A DNA stretch of 64,000 nucleotides, from assembly GCF_000253255.1 (NCBI RefSeq), contig NC_015580.1:2741001-2805000 (forward strand). Reading direction: 5' to 3'. The translations under genes were made by a program, and so were the position numbers. The DNA comes from Novosphingobium sp. PP1Y (GTDB taxonomy: Bacteria; Pseudomonadota; Alphaproteobacteria; Sphingomonadales; Sphingomonadaceae). The notes beneath the pieces were generated by a model that was given only the letters and a program-made list of their open reading frames with translations, ran no database searches and had not been told where the DNA came from. Each line of letters begins with the position of its first letter. Position 1 is the stretch's first letter. Shown one piece after another: positions 26,819-36,430 of this stretch.

Positions 26819-27517
26819 ATGAGCCGAATGAAACAGAGCGATCCGCAAGACGAAAAAGCGCCGAAACGCACCACGCGCGTCGACGGGGCGAGAACACGCG
26901 CGAGGATCATCGAAAGCGCCGGACGGCTGATCGGCGCCAACGGATTTGCCGAAACCACCAGCAAGGCGATTGCCACCGCGGCGGGGGTCGACCTGGCATC
27001 GATCAACTATCACTTCGGCAGCCGCGATGGGCTCTACAAGGCCGTGCTGGTCGAAGCGCACCGGCGCTTCATCACGCTCGACGAACTGCAGGCCATCGCC
27101 GGTGATGAAGGTCCGCCGCAAGACAAGCTGCGTCGCTTCCTCGACAGGCTTGTCACACGCGCCCTCGCCCCCAAGGACTGGAACGGCAATGTCCTTGCCC
27201 GGGAACTGCTCTCGCCCGGTTCGCACATCGAGGTTCTGTTCGAGCAGGAGATCGGACCCAAGTTTCGAGTACTGTCTTCGGTCCTGAGCGAAATAAGCGG
27301 AATTTCCGCAGGCGACCCGGCCCTCGTGCGCTGTGCCATCAGCGTCGGTGCTCCTTGCGCCATGATCTTCGTCGCCCGCCGCAACGAAAATCCCCTGTCC
27401 CGCCAGATCGACGCCATGGGCAAGGACGAGCTCGTCGATCACCTCCTGAGCTTTGCCCTTGGCGGACTTCAGGCGATCGGCCGCGACCACGACAAGCCGG
27501 TCTCGCGATCGGACTGA
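26819..27517 (+). CDS. TetR-family regulator, CecR (YbiH) type
   Basis: A 232-residue repressor: residues about 15-65 form the DNA-binding domain (TRARIIESAGRLIGANGFAETTSKAIATAAGVDLASINYHFGSRDGLYKAVL), and the C-terminal domain resembles the DUF1956 ligand domain of CecR. In E. coli CecR (YbiH) controls the ybhGFSR exporter, and here the regulator is divergent from the same set of genes, so it probably represses them and itself through the palindrome at 26776. ATG 26819 was chosen; ATG 26828 is possible. Confidence 0.87.
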   Translation: MSRMKQSDPQDEKAPKRTTRVDGARTRARIIESAGRLIGANGFAETTSKAIATAAGVDLASINYHFGSRDGLYKAVLVEAHRRFITLDELQAIAGDEGPPQDKLRRFLDRLVTRALAPKDWNGNVLARELLSPGSHIEVLFEQEIGPKFRVLSSVLSEISGISAGDPALVRCAISVGAPCAMIFVARRNENPLSRQIDAMGKDELVDHLLSFALGGLQAIGRDHDKPVSRSD

Positions 27518-27574
27518 TGCCAAGCCGAGCAAGTCCGCTTGGGATTCTCCGCACCTCCTGCTAGGCGCGCGGCC

Positions 27575-29458
27575 ATGTTGACGATCCGCGAACTGTCCGT
27601 GCGCCTTGGTGGGCGCACTATCCTTGACCAGGCCACTGCAACCATTCCCCATGGCGGGAAGGTGGGGCTGATCGGCCGCAACGGCGCCGGCAAGTCGACG
27701 CTGGTCAAGGCGATCATCGGCGAGATCGAGCCTGACGGCGGCGGCGCCGAAATGCCGCGCCGCGCGCGTCTGGGCTACATCGCCCAGGAAGCGCCGAGCG
27801 GCACCCGCACGCCTTTCGAAGCCGTGCTGGAAGCCGACGCGGAGCGCACTGCGCTGCTGGCCGAATCCGAAACCTGCACCGATCCACATCGCCTCGGCGA
27901 CGTGCACGAGCGGCTGATCGCAATCGACGCTTACAGCGCCCCTGCCCGCGCTGCGCGCATTCTGGTCGGCCTCGGCTTCGACGAGGAAATGCAGTCGCGA
28001 CCGCTCGACAGCTTCTCGGGCGGCTGGAAGATGCGCGTGGCCCTTGCCGCGCTGCTGTTCTCGGCCCCTGACGTGCTGCTGCTCGACGAACCGTCGAACC
28101 ACCTCGACCTTGAGGCAACGCTCTGGCTGGAAAGCTTCCTGCAAAGCTATCCCGGCACGCTCATCGTCATCAGCCACGAGCGAGACCTGCTCAACACCGT
28201 GGTCGATCACATCCTGCACCTGCAGCAGGGCAAGCTCACGCTTTATCCGGGCACTTACGACAGCTTCGAGCGCATCCGCGCCGAGCGCGTGGCGCAGGCC
28301 GAAGCCGCGCGTGCCAACCAGGAAGCACAGCGCAAGAAGCTGGCCGACTATGTCGCGCGCAACAGCGCTCGTGCTTCCACCGCCAAGCAGGCGCAGTCGC
28401 GCGCCAAGATGCTGGCCAAGATGCAGCCGATCGCGGCGATGAGCGAGGATCCCTCGCTCAGCTTCGACTTCCCGAGCCCGGACGAACTGCGCCCGCCGCT
28501 GGTCACGCTCGATCTTGCCGCCGTCGGCTACACGCCGGGCGAACCGGTCCTCAAGCGGCTGAACCTGCGGATCGACCCGGAGGACCGCATTGCCCTGCTC
28601 GGTCGCAACGGCAACGGCAAGACCACGCTTGCGCGCCTGCTCGCGCAGCAGTTGGAACCGATGGAAGGCGCAATTACCTTCTCCGGCAAGATCCGGATCG
28701 GCTACTTCACCCAGTACCAGGTCGAGGAACTGCCGAGCGGATCCACTCCGCTCGAGCTGATGACCCGCGCGATGGCCGACAAGCCGCCGCAGGCCGTGCG
28801 CAACCAACTGGGCCGTTTCGGCTTTTCCGGGGAGCGGGCGACGGCGGAAACGCATACCCTGTCCGGCGGCGAGCGCGCGCGCCTGGCCCTTGCCCTCGTC
28901 ACCCGCGATGCGCCGCACCTGCTGATCCTCGACGAGCCGACCAACCACCTCGACGTCGATGCACGCGAGGCACTCGTACAGGCGCTCAATGCCTTCGAAG
29001 GCGCTGTCATCCTCGTCAGCCACGATCGCCACATGGTCGAACTCGCAGCCGACCGGCTGGTGCTGGTCGATGAGGGTACGGCCAAGCCCTACGACGGATC
29101 GATGGAGGACTATATCGACTTCGTCCTCGGGCGTAACCAACCCAAGACCGAAGACCGGCCCGGCGCTTCGGAAGCCAAGCCGCAGCGCAAGGCGGGAGCC
29201 ATCGCCCGCGAAGAACTCAAGGCCGCGCGCCGCAAGGTGTCGGAAGCCGAGACGCGCTTGTCGCGCCTGCAAAAGCAGCTCGACGAACTCGACAATGCTC
29301 TCGTCGAACCTACCAAGGCCAAGGGAGAACTTGCGCGCCTGGGCATCGGCGAAATCGGCAAGCGGCGTACGGCGGCAGCAGAGCAGCTTGAGGAAGCGGA
29401 GATGGCGTGGCTGGAGGCCAGCGAAGCGCTTGAATCGGTGATGGGGGGCGCAGCATGA
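27575..29458 (+). CDS. ABC-F family ATP-binding protein
   Basis: A 627-residue soluble protein with two ABC domains and no membrane part: Walker A GRNGAGKST and GRNGNGKTT, signatures FSGGWKMRV and LSGGERARL, and LLLDEPSNHLD and LILDEPTNHLD. The ABC-F linker between the domains is present (about residues 235-315, rich in Lys/Ala/Gln), and a coiled-coil C-terminal extension follows. ABC-F proteins act on ribosomes, releasing stalled complexes or protecting from antibiotics; the exact member is uncertain (closest in layout to YheS). It overlaps the GreA-like gene by ATGA. Confidence 0.92.
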   Translation: MLTIRELSVRLGGRTILDQATATIPHGGKVGLIGRNGAGKSTLVKAIIGEIEPDGGGAEMPRRARLGYIAQEAPSGTRTPFEAVLEADAERTALLAESETCTDPHRLGDVHERLIAIDAYSAPARAARILVGLGFDEEMQSRPLDSFSGGWKMRVALAALLFSAPDVLLLDEPSNHLDLEATLWLESFLQSYPGTLIVISHERDLLNTVVDHILHLQQGKLTLYPGTYDSFERIRAERVAQAEAARANQEAQRKKLADYVARNSARASTAKQAQSRAKMLAKMQPIAAMSEDPSLSFDFPSPDELRPPLVTLDLAAVGYTPGEPVLKRLNLRIDPEDRIALLGRNGNGKTTLARLLAQQLEPMEGAITFSGKIRIGYFTQYQVEELPSGSTPLELMTRAMADKPPQAVRNQLGRFGFSGERATAETHTLSGGERARLALALVTRDAPHLLILDEPTNHLDVDAREALVQALNAFEGAVILVSHDRHMVELAADRLVLVDEGTAKPYDGSMEDYIDFVLGRNQPKTEDRPGASEAKPQRKAGAIAREELKAARRKVSEAETRLSRLQKQLDELDNALVEPTKAKGELARLGIGEIGKRRTAAAEQLEEAEMAWLEASEALESVMGGAA

Positions 29459-29925
29459 GCGTCGCCTTTCGCCGCGAAAGCGACGAGGAACATCTCGAGC
29501 CCAAGTTCGAAGTACCGATCCCGCCCGGGCCGAACCTCGTCACCGCCCATGGCCTGGAGCGCATTCGCTCACGCATTGCCGAGCTGGAAAGCCAGGTTCC
29601 CGCACTGACCGAGGAAACCGAGCAGAAAGCGGCCAAGCGGGACTTGCGCTACTGGCGTGCCAGACTGTCGACCGCGCAGGTTCAGCACGTCCCTTCCGGC
29701 GAAACGGTCGCTTTCGGTTGCCGGGTAACCTTTGTCCTGGCCGGCAAGCAGCGCACGATCGACATCGTCGGACATGACGAAGCCGAGCCAGCGCAGAACC
29801 GTCTGGCTTTCACCGCGCCGCTTGCCCGCGCGATGATGGACGCGCAAGCTGGCGAATTCGTCGATTTCAACGGGAAGGAAGAGGCTATCGAGATCGTCTC
29901 GATAGCGCCCCTCGCCGCAGGATAA
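29455..29925 (+). CDS. GreA/GreB-family protein without the acidic tip
   Basis: A 156-residue protein with a Gre-like layout: an N-terminal coiled coil (HGLERIRSRIAELESQVPALTEETEQ) and a C-terminal FKBP-like domain (TVAFGCRVTF, IDIVGHDEAEP, SFTAPLARAMMDAQAGEFVDF-like). In transcript-cleavage factors the coiled-coil tip carries acidic residues (GDLKENAEY in GreA). Here the same stretch is QKAAKRDLRYW (residues 57-67), basic instead. It may therefore bind RNA polymerase in the secondary channel without stimulating cleavage, as Rnk or Gfh1 do; this is inference. Coupled to the ABC-F gene. Confidence 0.8.
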   Translation: MSVAFRRESDEEHLEPKFEVPIPPGPNLVTAHGLERIRSRIAELESQVPALTEETEQKAAKRDLRYWRARLSTAQVQHVPSGETVAFGCRVTFVLAGKQRTIDIVGHDEAEPAQNRLAFTAPLARAMMDAQAGEFVDFNGKEEAIEIVSIAPLAAG

Positions 29926-29931
29926 CGCCTT

Positions 29932-29951
29932 GGGGAGACTTCAGTCTCCCC
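29932..29951. terminator. Hairpin between convergent GreA-like and DEAD-box genes
   Basis: GGGGAGAC (29932-29939) pairs with GTCTCCCC (29944-29951) around TTCA. The hairpin includes the stop codon of the helicase gene and follows the GreA-like stop by six bases. No long T run is present on either side, so efficiency is uncertain. Confidence 0.55.
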
Positions 29952-31716
29952 GGCGATCCTTGCGCTGCTTCTTGCCGAACTGGCCTGCAGCGCCGCCTTT
30001 GTGTCCGGTCGGACGCGGCTGGTGCCGTTTGCCCTCGCCGCGGGGCGGACCGCCCTCGCCTCGCGGATGGCGGCGCGGACCGCCTTCTTCGCGGCGGCGC
30101 CCCTTGGCGACATCGCGCGGGGTATCGGGCGCCAGTTCGATCAGCACACCGGCTTCGTCGTCCGCGCCTTCGCGCGCAGTGCGCGCCACGGACTTGGCGA
30201 ACTGGTCGGACTGCTCGCTGGGTATCTGGAAATAAGTCTCGTTGGCGGAAATGCGGATTGCGCCAACGGCGTTGCGGGTCACGTGACCGCGGCGGCACAG
30301 CAGCGGCAGGATCCACCGCGGATCGGCGTTCTGGCGTTTGCCGATATCCATGCGGAACCAGACGACGTCATCGAAACCGGGACGCTGGCGCTTCTGCTGC
30401 CCGTCCATCGAAGAACCGATAAGTTCCTCAGGCTGTGGCATCCGCTCGCGGAAACTGCGAACCAGGGCTGCCGCAAGGTCTTCGGCGCTGGTCTTGCCCA
30501 GCAGTTCCTTGGCGATCTCGCGATCTTCCTCGTCGAACTCCACCGGCTGCATGATCTGCTCGATCAGGCGCTCGCGGTCGTTGCGGCGAATCTGCTCGGG
30601 CGTGGGCGCTTCGATCCATTCGGCCTGGACGCGCGCACCGCGCAGCATGGATTCGACACGTCGACGGCGCGGGAACGGCACGACGATGACCGCCGTACCC
30701 TTTTTCCCGGCGCGGCCGGTGCGGCCCGAGCGGTGCTGAAGCGTCTCGGCATCGCGCGGAATTTCCACGTGAATGACAAGGCTTAGCGAAGGAAGATCGA
30801 TGCCGCGCGCGGCAACGTCGGTGGCGACGCAGACACGGGCCCGGCGATCGCGCAGGGCCTGCAGCGCATTGTTGCGCTCGTTCTGCGAATGCTCGCCGGA
30901 CAGGGCAACGGCCGAAAAACCGCGCTCGGTCAGCGTCGCGTGAAGGTGGCGCACATTGTCGCGCGTGGCGCAGAACAGGATGGCGGTCTCTGCCTCGTGC
31001 AGGCGCAGCAGGTTGACGACCACTCGCTCGATGTCGGCCGGCGCGACAGTCACAGCCTGGTAGGAGATATCGCCGTGGCCGCGCGACTCGCTCATCGTCG
31101 AAATGCGCAGCGAGTTCTTCTGGTAGCGGCGGGCCAGCGCCTCGATCGGCTTGGGCATCGTCGCCGAGAACAGCAGCGTGCGCCGATCCTTCGCCGTGGC
31201 ATCGAGGATCTCCTCGAGGTCCTCGCGAAAGCCCATGTCGAGCATCTCGTCGGCCTCGTCGAGGATTGCGACGCGCAATTGCTCGAGGTCGAGCTTTCCG
31301 CGCTCGAGGTGGTCGCGCAGGCGCCCGGGGGTGCCCACGACGATCGTCGCGCCCTGCTCCAGCTGCTTGCGTTCGCGAACCGGGTCCATGCCGCCAACGC
31401 AGGTCACGATGCGGGCACCGGTGCGGGCGTAGAGCCAGGTCAGTTCCCGGCTGACCTGCAGGGCCAGTTCGCGGGTCGGGGCAATGGCAAGCGCCAATGG
31501 TGCGCCGGGCCTCGTGATTCCCTCTCCTGCCAGGAGCTCATCCGCCATGGCCAGGCCGAAAGCGACGGTCTTGCCGGAGCCGGTCTGCGCCGAGACGACG
31601 AGGTCGCGGCCTTGCGCTTCGGCTTCGACGACAGCCGCCTGAACGGCAGTCAGCGACTCGTAGCCATGCGCTTCAAGCGCCTCTGCCAGTGGCTGGGGAA
31701 CCCGGGTAAATGTCAT
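29941..31716 (-). CDS. DEAD-box RNA helicase with DbpA-like RNA-binding domain
   Basis: A 591-residue ATP-dependent RNA helicase of the DeaD/CsdA group. It has motif I AQTGSGKT (43-50), PTRELALQV, DEADEMLDMGF, SATMPKP, and motif VI HRSGRTGRAGKKG. After the core comes a DbpA/CsdA-type RNA-binding domain (VVWFRMDIGKRQNADPRWILPLLCRRGHVTRNAVGAIRI) and a basic Arg/Gly-rich tail ending QRKDRRGD. Such proteins act in ribosome assembly and mRNA decay, often at low temperature. ATG 31716 is chosen; the upstream codons are not family-like. Confidence 0.92.
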   Translation of the reverse strand: MTFTRVPQPLAEALEAHGYESLTAVQAAVVEAEAQGRDLVVSAQTGSGKTVAFGLAMADELLAGEGITRPGAPLALAIAPTRELALQVSRELTWLYARTGARIVTCVGGMDPVRERKQLEQGATIVVGTPGRLRDHLERGKLDLEQLRVAILDEADEMLDMGFREDLEEILDATAKDRRTLLFSATMPKPIEALARRYQKNSLRISTMSESRGHGDISYQAVTVAPADIERVVVNLLRLHEAETAILFCATRDNVRHLHATLTERGFSAVALSGEHSQNERNNALQALRDRRARVCVATDVAARGIDLPSLSLVIHVEIPRDAETLQHRSGRTGRAGKKGTAVIVVPFPRRRRVESMLRGARVQAEWIEAPTPEQIRRNDRERLIEQIMQPVEFDEEDREIAKELLGKTSAEDLAAALVRSFRERMPQPEELIGSSMDGQQKRQRPGFDDVVWFRMDIGKRQNADPRWILPLLCRRGHVTRNAVGAIRISANETYFQIPSEQSDQFAKSVARTAREGADDEAGVLIELAPDTPRDVAKGRRREEGGPRRHPRGEGGPPRGEGKRHQPRPTGHKGGAAGQFGKKQRKDRRGD

Positions 31717-31897
31717 AGAAATACAATATCCTGCCGCAAAAGCGGCCTGGCTGAGAAGGGATGACGGGATGCGCGGCTCTACGGCCGGAATTTGCCTCCC
31801 CATAGAGGCATTCGGCAAAATATGCGCGATTCATTTTAGGCAAGGTGCAATTAGTTTTTGGAGAAGGCGATAAATTCCGGCCCAAACCGCCCGCGCG

Positions 31898-33295
31898 CTA
31901 CTCCCAGCCGCCCCCCAAAGCGAGAAAGATGGCGATCTGGTCGTCGACCAGTCCCGCCTGCGCACTGGCGTAGTTTGCCTCGGCCTCGGCCAGGGAGCGT
32001 TGCGAATCGAGCAAGGTCAGGAAATCGCTGCGTCCGAAGCGGAACAGCTTGCCAGCCTGCTGCGCGGAAAGCGCAGCGCTTTTGCGCGCTCGTCCCAGTG
32101 CAGCTGTCGTGTCGCGATCGCGCGCGTAGGCCTCGAGCGCAGTCTCGGTCTCACGCAAGGCGGACAGTACGGTCGAATCGAAGCCCGCGATATCGGCTTC
32201 CACTTGCGCATTGGCCTGATCGATCGCAGCGCGCACTGCCGGTCGGTTGGGGAACGACCAGCTGATCAACGGCCCGAGGCTAAAGCCGAACGAAGTTGGA
32301 CCGCCGATATTCTTGAGCGGCCCGGACACCCCCAGCGAACCGCCCAGGCTGACCTGCGGATAGAGGTCTGCCGTCGCAACGCCGATGCGCGCGGTATCCG
32401 CTGCAATGGTCCGTTCGGCCTGGCGGATATCGGGACGCCGCCGAATCAGCGACGCACCATCTCCCACCGGCATCGCCTTCGCGAGACTGGGAAGCGTGTC
32501 GCACAGCTCGACTTCGCTGGGATACTCGCCGGGCGGGCGTCCCAGCATCGTGGCGAGCAGATAAAGCGCGCTGCGGCGCTGCGCGATGAAACCCGGCAAC
32601 TTTGCCTCGCTCGCGTCGACTTGCGCCTGCGCACGGCTGACATCGAATGCCGTCCCGCGACCACCCTTTTCAAGGCGACGGGTGGCATCGAGAGTCTGTC
32701 GCTGCAAGGCGACGATGCGCTTCGTGGCCGCGAGACGGAAATTCGCGCCGCACACGTCTGCGTAAGCCTTGGCCGTAGTGGCTGCGACGCTGACACGCAC
32801 GGCATCGCGGGCCGCGGCCACCGCGTCGCGGTCGGCCTCGCTGGCTTCGATGGCACGGGCAATCTTGCCACGCAGGTCGAGCGGCAGGGCCAGCGAGATA
32901 CCGGCGTCGTAATCGACGACACCTGGGAGCGAGTAGCCGGTCGAAGACGGCCGTGCGAGACTAGCGCCGCCGGAAATCCCGGTGCTCAGAGTGCGGTTGG
33001 CCGCCGTCCCGCGGATGACAGCTTCCGCCCGCTTCAGGTTGGCATCGGCCGCGCGCAAGTCGGCATTCGCGGCCAGGGCTTCCTCGACCAGACCATCGAG
33101 AACGGGCGAGTCATAGAGGCGCCACCAGCGCTCGGGCAGCGGCTGCTGGGAAAAGGCGACGGCGCTCGCCGAAACGAAAGCGCCATTGGCGCTTTCGCTC
33201 GTCGCGACCGAATTGGACGGCGGCGCGTAATCAGGACCGGCAGTGGCGCAACCGCCAAGCAGCAGCGCGGCCGCGATGGGCAGGCACTTGCGCAT
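31898..33295 (-). CDS. NodT-family outer-membrane efflux lipoprotein
   Basis: A 465-residue TolC-like channel with lipobox LLGGC (Cys16) and two OEP repeats, including RRRPDIRQAERTIAADTARIGVATADLYPQVSLGG. It is a different gene from the channel at 20126, with the same family motifs. As the last gene of the MarR-FUSC-DUF1656-HlyD-NodT operon it would give that pump an exit through the outer membrane. Start ATG 33295 overlaps the HlyD stop as TGATG. Confidence 0.9.
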   Translation of the reverse strand: MRKCLPIAAALLLGGCATAGPDYAPPSNSVATSESANGAFVSASAVAFSQQPLPERWWRLYDSPVLDGLVEEALAANADLRAADANLKRAEAVIRGTAANRTLSTGISGGASLARPSSTGYSLPGVVDYDAGISLALPLDLRGKIARAIEASEADRDAVAAARDAVRVSVAATTAKAYADVCGANFRLAATKRIVALQRQTLDATRRLEKGGRGTAFDVSRAQAQVDASEAKLPGFIAQRRSALYLLATMLGRPPGEYPSEVELCDTLPSLAKAMPVGDGASLIRRRPDIRQAERTIAADTARIGVATADLYPQVSLGGSLGVSGPLKNIGGPTSFGFSLGPLISWSFPNRPAVRAAIDQANAQVEADIAGFDSTVLSALRETETALEAYARDRDTTAALGRARKSAALSAQQAGKLFRFGRSDFLTLLDSQRSLAEAEANYASAQAGLVDDQIAIFLALGGGWE

Positions 33296-34176
33296 CACTT
33301 GAGGCCCTTGTCTGCCGGCTGGATCGTGACTGTGGCGGTACGCCCGACGATCAGGCGCAGGTCCTTGGGAACCTGCGTAAGACGCACGCGCACCGGGATG
33401 CGCTGCGCCAGCCTTACCCAGGTGAAGGTCGCCTCGACATTGGGCAGGAGATTACCCGAATTGCTTCGAGCGGTGTCGCTGATACCGGCAGCGATGCTCT
33501 CGACGATACCCTTGATCTTGCGATTTTCGCCCATCAGCACCACCGTCACCGGGGCGCCGACGCGGATGTAGGGCAGCTTGGTTTCCTCGAAATAGCCTTC
33601 GACGCGGATGCTGTCACTGTCGATCAGGGCCATGGCCTGGTTGCCCGCCGCCACGAAATCGCCCGGATGCAGGTCAAGATTGGTCACAGTTCCGTTGACC
33701 GAAGCCTTCACTTCGGTGCGCGCAAGGTTGAGCTTCGCGGCTGCGAGTGCGCTCTGCGCTTCGGCCAGCGCTGCTTGCGCGGTTTCGACAGCCGCGAGGT
33801 TCTGCTCGTGGGTCTCGGTCGCCACAAGATCGCCAAGTGCGATATCGCGCCGGGCCACGCGCCGGGCCTGGTCGAGCGTTGCCCGCGCACTTTCCACGTT
33901 AGCCTGCGCCTGTGCGGCAGCCAGCGAGTACCGCGGCCTGTCGAGCACGAACAGGAGGTCGCCCTTGCGTACCTTCTGGTTGTCCTGCACGGCCACCGAC
34001 GTCACCAGGCCGCTGATGTCGGGCGTCACGCGCACCACGTCGGCGCGCACGCGGCCGTCACGGGTCCAGGGGCTGGTTTCGTAATGCCGCCACAACCAGA
34101 TCGCGACGATTGCCGCGATCGCGACGATGACGATGGTGGCAAGGCTGGGGGCTATGCGCGAGAGGAGACGTTTCAT
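33295..34176 (-). CDS. HlyD-family adaptor, AaeA-like
   Basis: A 293-residue membrane-fusion protein: a signal anchor (ATIVIVAIAAIVAIWLWRHY), then the AaeA/EmrA-like SPWTRDGRVRADVVRVTPDISGLVTSVAVQDNQKVRKGDLLFVLD, a helical hairpin with VARRDIALGDLVATETHEQNLAA, and a barrel region with NLDLHPGDFVAAG. It bridges the FUSC permease to the NodT channel. In E. coli, AaeXAB exports aromatic carboxylic acids, which makes aromatics a reasonable guess for the substrate here. Confidence 0.9.
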   Translation of the reverse strand: MKRLLSRIAPSLATIVIVAIAAIVAIWLWRHYETSPWTRDGRVRADVVRVTPDISGLVTSVAVQDNQKVRKGDLLFVLDRPRYSLAAAQAQANVESARATLDQARRVARRDIALGDLVATETHEQNLAAVETAQAALAEAQSALAAAKLNLARTEVKASVNGTVTNLDLHPGDFVAAGNQAMALIDSDSIRVEGYFEETKLPYIRVGAPVTVVLMGENRKIKGIVESIAAGISDTARSNSGNLLPNVEATFTWVRLAQRIPVRVRLTQVPKDLRLIVGRTATVTIQPADKGLK

Positions 34177-34388
34177 TGGGGGAAACCGATCAGGGGAGCC
34201 GTCACGGCCAGAAGACCAAGGACGAGAATGAACAGACAGACGTCGACCAACGCACGGTAGGCGACGAAGCGATAGAAACCGAAATCGTTGGCGAAGCGGA
34301 CGATCACCGCCGTCAGGATCGCCGCGACGATCGCGAGGACGAGCAGCGTGGGAACGAACACGCCGTAGATGGAAAGCTCTCCTCTCAT
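34173..34388 (-). CDS. DUF1656 small membrane protein (AaeX-like)
   Basis: A 71-residue protein with two membrane helices (VFVPTLLVLAIVAAILTAVIV and LVDVCLFILVLGLLAVTAPLI). The RGELSIYGVFVP start is typical of DUF1656 proteins, which always sit beside FUSC and HlyD genes in efflux operons. Role in the pump is unknown. It overlaps both neighbours by ATGA. Confidence 0.9.
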   Translation of the reverse strand: MRGELSIYGVFVPTLLVLAIVAAILTAVIVRFANDFGFYRFVAYRALVDVCLFILVLGLLAVTAPLIGFPQ

Positions 34389-36430
34389 GCGGGCAACTCC
34401 TTCATGGGCTCTGCTGCAGGGAAAAGATTGCGCCGCAGGCTGATGAGGGCAAGGGCGCCGGAGCGCACGAACTGGGGGTTATCATCGCCCAGCACTTCCT
34501 TCAGGGCCCGGTCGATGTCTGCCAGCAGGTCTGGCGCGGCGGGCTTGTCACGTTCGGGCTCAAGCTTGCGGTAATATTCGCCGACATCGCGCAGGACCTT
34601 GGTCACCGGAGCGGCCTTTTCCGCGGACATCGCCAGGCGCAGGTCGCGCAGCTCGCCGATCGCTACGCCGGTGCGCAAGTCGCGCAGGGCATCGTAAAGG
34701 GGTGAGCCGGGCGCCTTGCCGCTCATGGCAAGGCGCGGTGCCAGTAGCGCAATGCGGTCCAGCATGCGGTTGATCCAGCCGTGATAGTCCGCGGGGGCCA
34801 TGAGATTGCTGCGCTCGGCAATGTCCTTCCAACCAGCCCGGATGGTTCGCCGGATAGCCGCTTCGATACCGGAGGATTGCAACAGGCGGATCATCGTTAT
34901 GGCAAAGACGATCCCCACGAGTTGGGCGAGCGCCCCGTCCACGTAGCTGCCGAAGCGGCTGACATATGTAGGTGCGATCAGTAGCGGACTGCCCAAACCC
35001 AGTAACATCGGCAAGGCGAATCCGCCGTAGCGCGGGGATGACATCAAGGCCCCCAGTAGAAGCAATGCCGGTGCCAGTGCTGCGGCGAACTCGGGGAAGC
35101 CATGCAAGGCAGGTAGGATCGCATAGCCATAGATGGCGCCAATGACGATGGCGATGAGGGTGCCGATGAAGAAAGCACGCAAGGGAGCCAGCGGATCCGG
35201 TGCGGCCGAAAAAAGGGCGGAGAAAACGCCGGCAAGCATGACGCCGGCATATGCCTCGGTCCATCCGCTGCCGATCCAGAGCGCCGAACCGACGACAATC
35301 GTGACGAAAGCGCCGATCGCCCCCCTCGTCGCGCCGCCGACATCGTAATGCAACTCTCGGCCGCGCCGCCCTTCGAGGAGTTCGGCAGCGCGTGCCGAGA
35401 CCGGCTTGCGATCCAGGGAAGAAAGCTGCTCGGACAGGTCACGGCAATCGCGGTGCGCCCTGATCAGGGTCGAAAGGCGCGAAACGAGGCTGAGCAGCAT
35501 GAGTCCGTGCCAGCTCGAATCCGCCGAGACGACGGGCTCAAGCTCGGCGCAGCGCGTCTGCAATTGTCGGGCCTGTTCCTCGCGATCCGCCTGAGCGAGC
35601 CAGTCGAGGTTCCGCAACCACGCGCGCACATCGTCGAGCAGGCCTTGCACATCGCCCGGAATCGATCCTTCGGCGTCCAATTGCTCGATCCGGTCCGTCA
35701 CCGCCGCGCCGAGCGGCATGATCAGCGAGAGCTGGTCCTGCAGCGCGCGCACGGTGCGGATACGCGGCGCCGTGCGTGCGGTCTCGAACGGCAGGTGGAT
35801 CGAAAGCTGGTGAAGTTCCGTGATGTCCTGCGCCAACCTGCGCCTTTCGGCATCGACGGAGGGATCTGGGCTCGGCTGCAGCGAATCCGCCGACCAGCGT
35901 TCGGCGTCGAGCAGGATCGTAGAGACCCTGCGCAAGAGGAAGGCGGAGATCGACTGCGGCAGGACAAGGCCATGCACGAGGCTGCCGCACAGGATGCCAA
36001 TGGAGATTTCCTGAAGCCGCAAGCTGGCTGTCTCGAAAATGGCGCCGGGCGTATCGACGCTCGGCAGCACGATCAGAACCGCGGTGTAGCCCGCTAGCAC
36101 GAAGGCATAGGCGCGCGGCGTGCGATCGAGCAGCGAGACGAACACGCAAAGCGCCAGCCAAAAGCCGATTGCGCCAACCAGGAGCACCGGCGAATTGATG
36201 AGACTGGGTACCATGATTACGCTGGCCGCTGCGCCCACGAAAGTGCCGATTACGCGAAACAGCGCCTTCGACAGCACCGCTCCTGCAAGCGGCTGTGCGA
36301 CGATATAGGAGGTGAGGAATGCCCAGTACGGCCGTTCCAACCCGATCTGGATCGAGATATAGACCGCCATCATCGCCGCGATGTAAGCCTTGAGCGAGAA
36401 TACCGCGGCGTCGATTCCGAAGCGCTTCAT
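34385..36430 (-). CDS. FUSC-family inner-membrane efflux permease (AaeB-like)
   Basis: A 681-residue protein with two blocks of membrane helices (residues about 10-160 and 360-500), separated by and ending in cytosolic helical regions. RPYWAFLTSYIVAQPLAGAVLSKALFRVIGTFVGA is the conserved first-block motif of FUSC/AaeB proteins. These proton-driven permeases export aromatic acids or fusaric-acid-like compounds. The start overlaps the MarR stop; two ATG codons are in tandem (36433, 36430). Confidence 0.9.
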   Translation of the reverse strand: MKRFGIDAAVFSLKAYIAAMMAVYISIQIGLERPYWAFLTSYIVAQPLAGAVLSKALFRVIGTFVGAAASVIMVPSLINSPVLLVGAIGFWLALCVFVSLLDRTPRAYAFVLAGYTAVLIVLPSVDTPGAIFETASLRLQEISIGILCGSLVHGLVLPQSISAFLLRRVSTILLDAERWSADSLQPSPDPSVDAERRRLAQDITELHQLSIHLPFETARTAPRIRTVRALQDQLSLIMPLGAAVTDRIEQLDAEGSIPGDVQGLLDDVRAWLRNLDWLAQADREEQARQLQTRCAELEPVVSADSSWHGLMLLSLVSRLSTLIRAHRDCRDLSEQLSSLDRKPVSARAAELLEGRRGRELHYDVGGATRGAIGAFVTIVVGSALWIGSGWTEAYAGVMLAGVFSALFSAAPDPLAPLRAFFIGTLIAIVIGAIYGYAILPALHGFPEFAAALAPALLLLGALMSSPRYGGFALPMLLGLGSPLLIAPTYVSRFGSYVDGALAQLVGIVFAITMIRLLQSSGIEAAIRRTIRAGWKDIAERSNLMAPADYHGWINRMLDRIALLAPRLAMSGKAPGSPLYDALRDLRTGVAIGELRDLRLAMSAEKAAPVTKVLRDVGEYYRKLEPERDKPAAPDLLADIDRALKEVLGDDNPQFVRSGALALISLRRNLFPAAEPMKELPA

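Noticed and set aside
26771..29272. An 833-codon open frame on the minus strand
   Set aside because: It lies fully antisense to the well-supported ABC-F gene and the regulator, has no domain features, and is typical of shadow frames in GC-rich DNA.
20126..36430. The two NodT and HlyD sets as a recent duplication
   Set aside because: The proteins differ along most of their length and belong to different pump types (ABC-2 and FUSC), so only family membership is shared.
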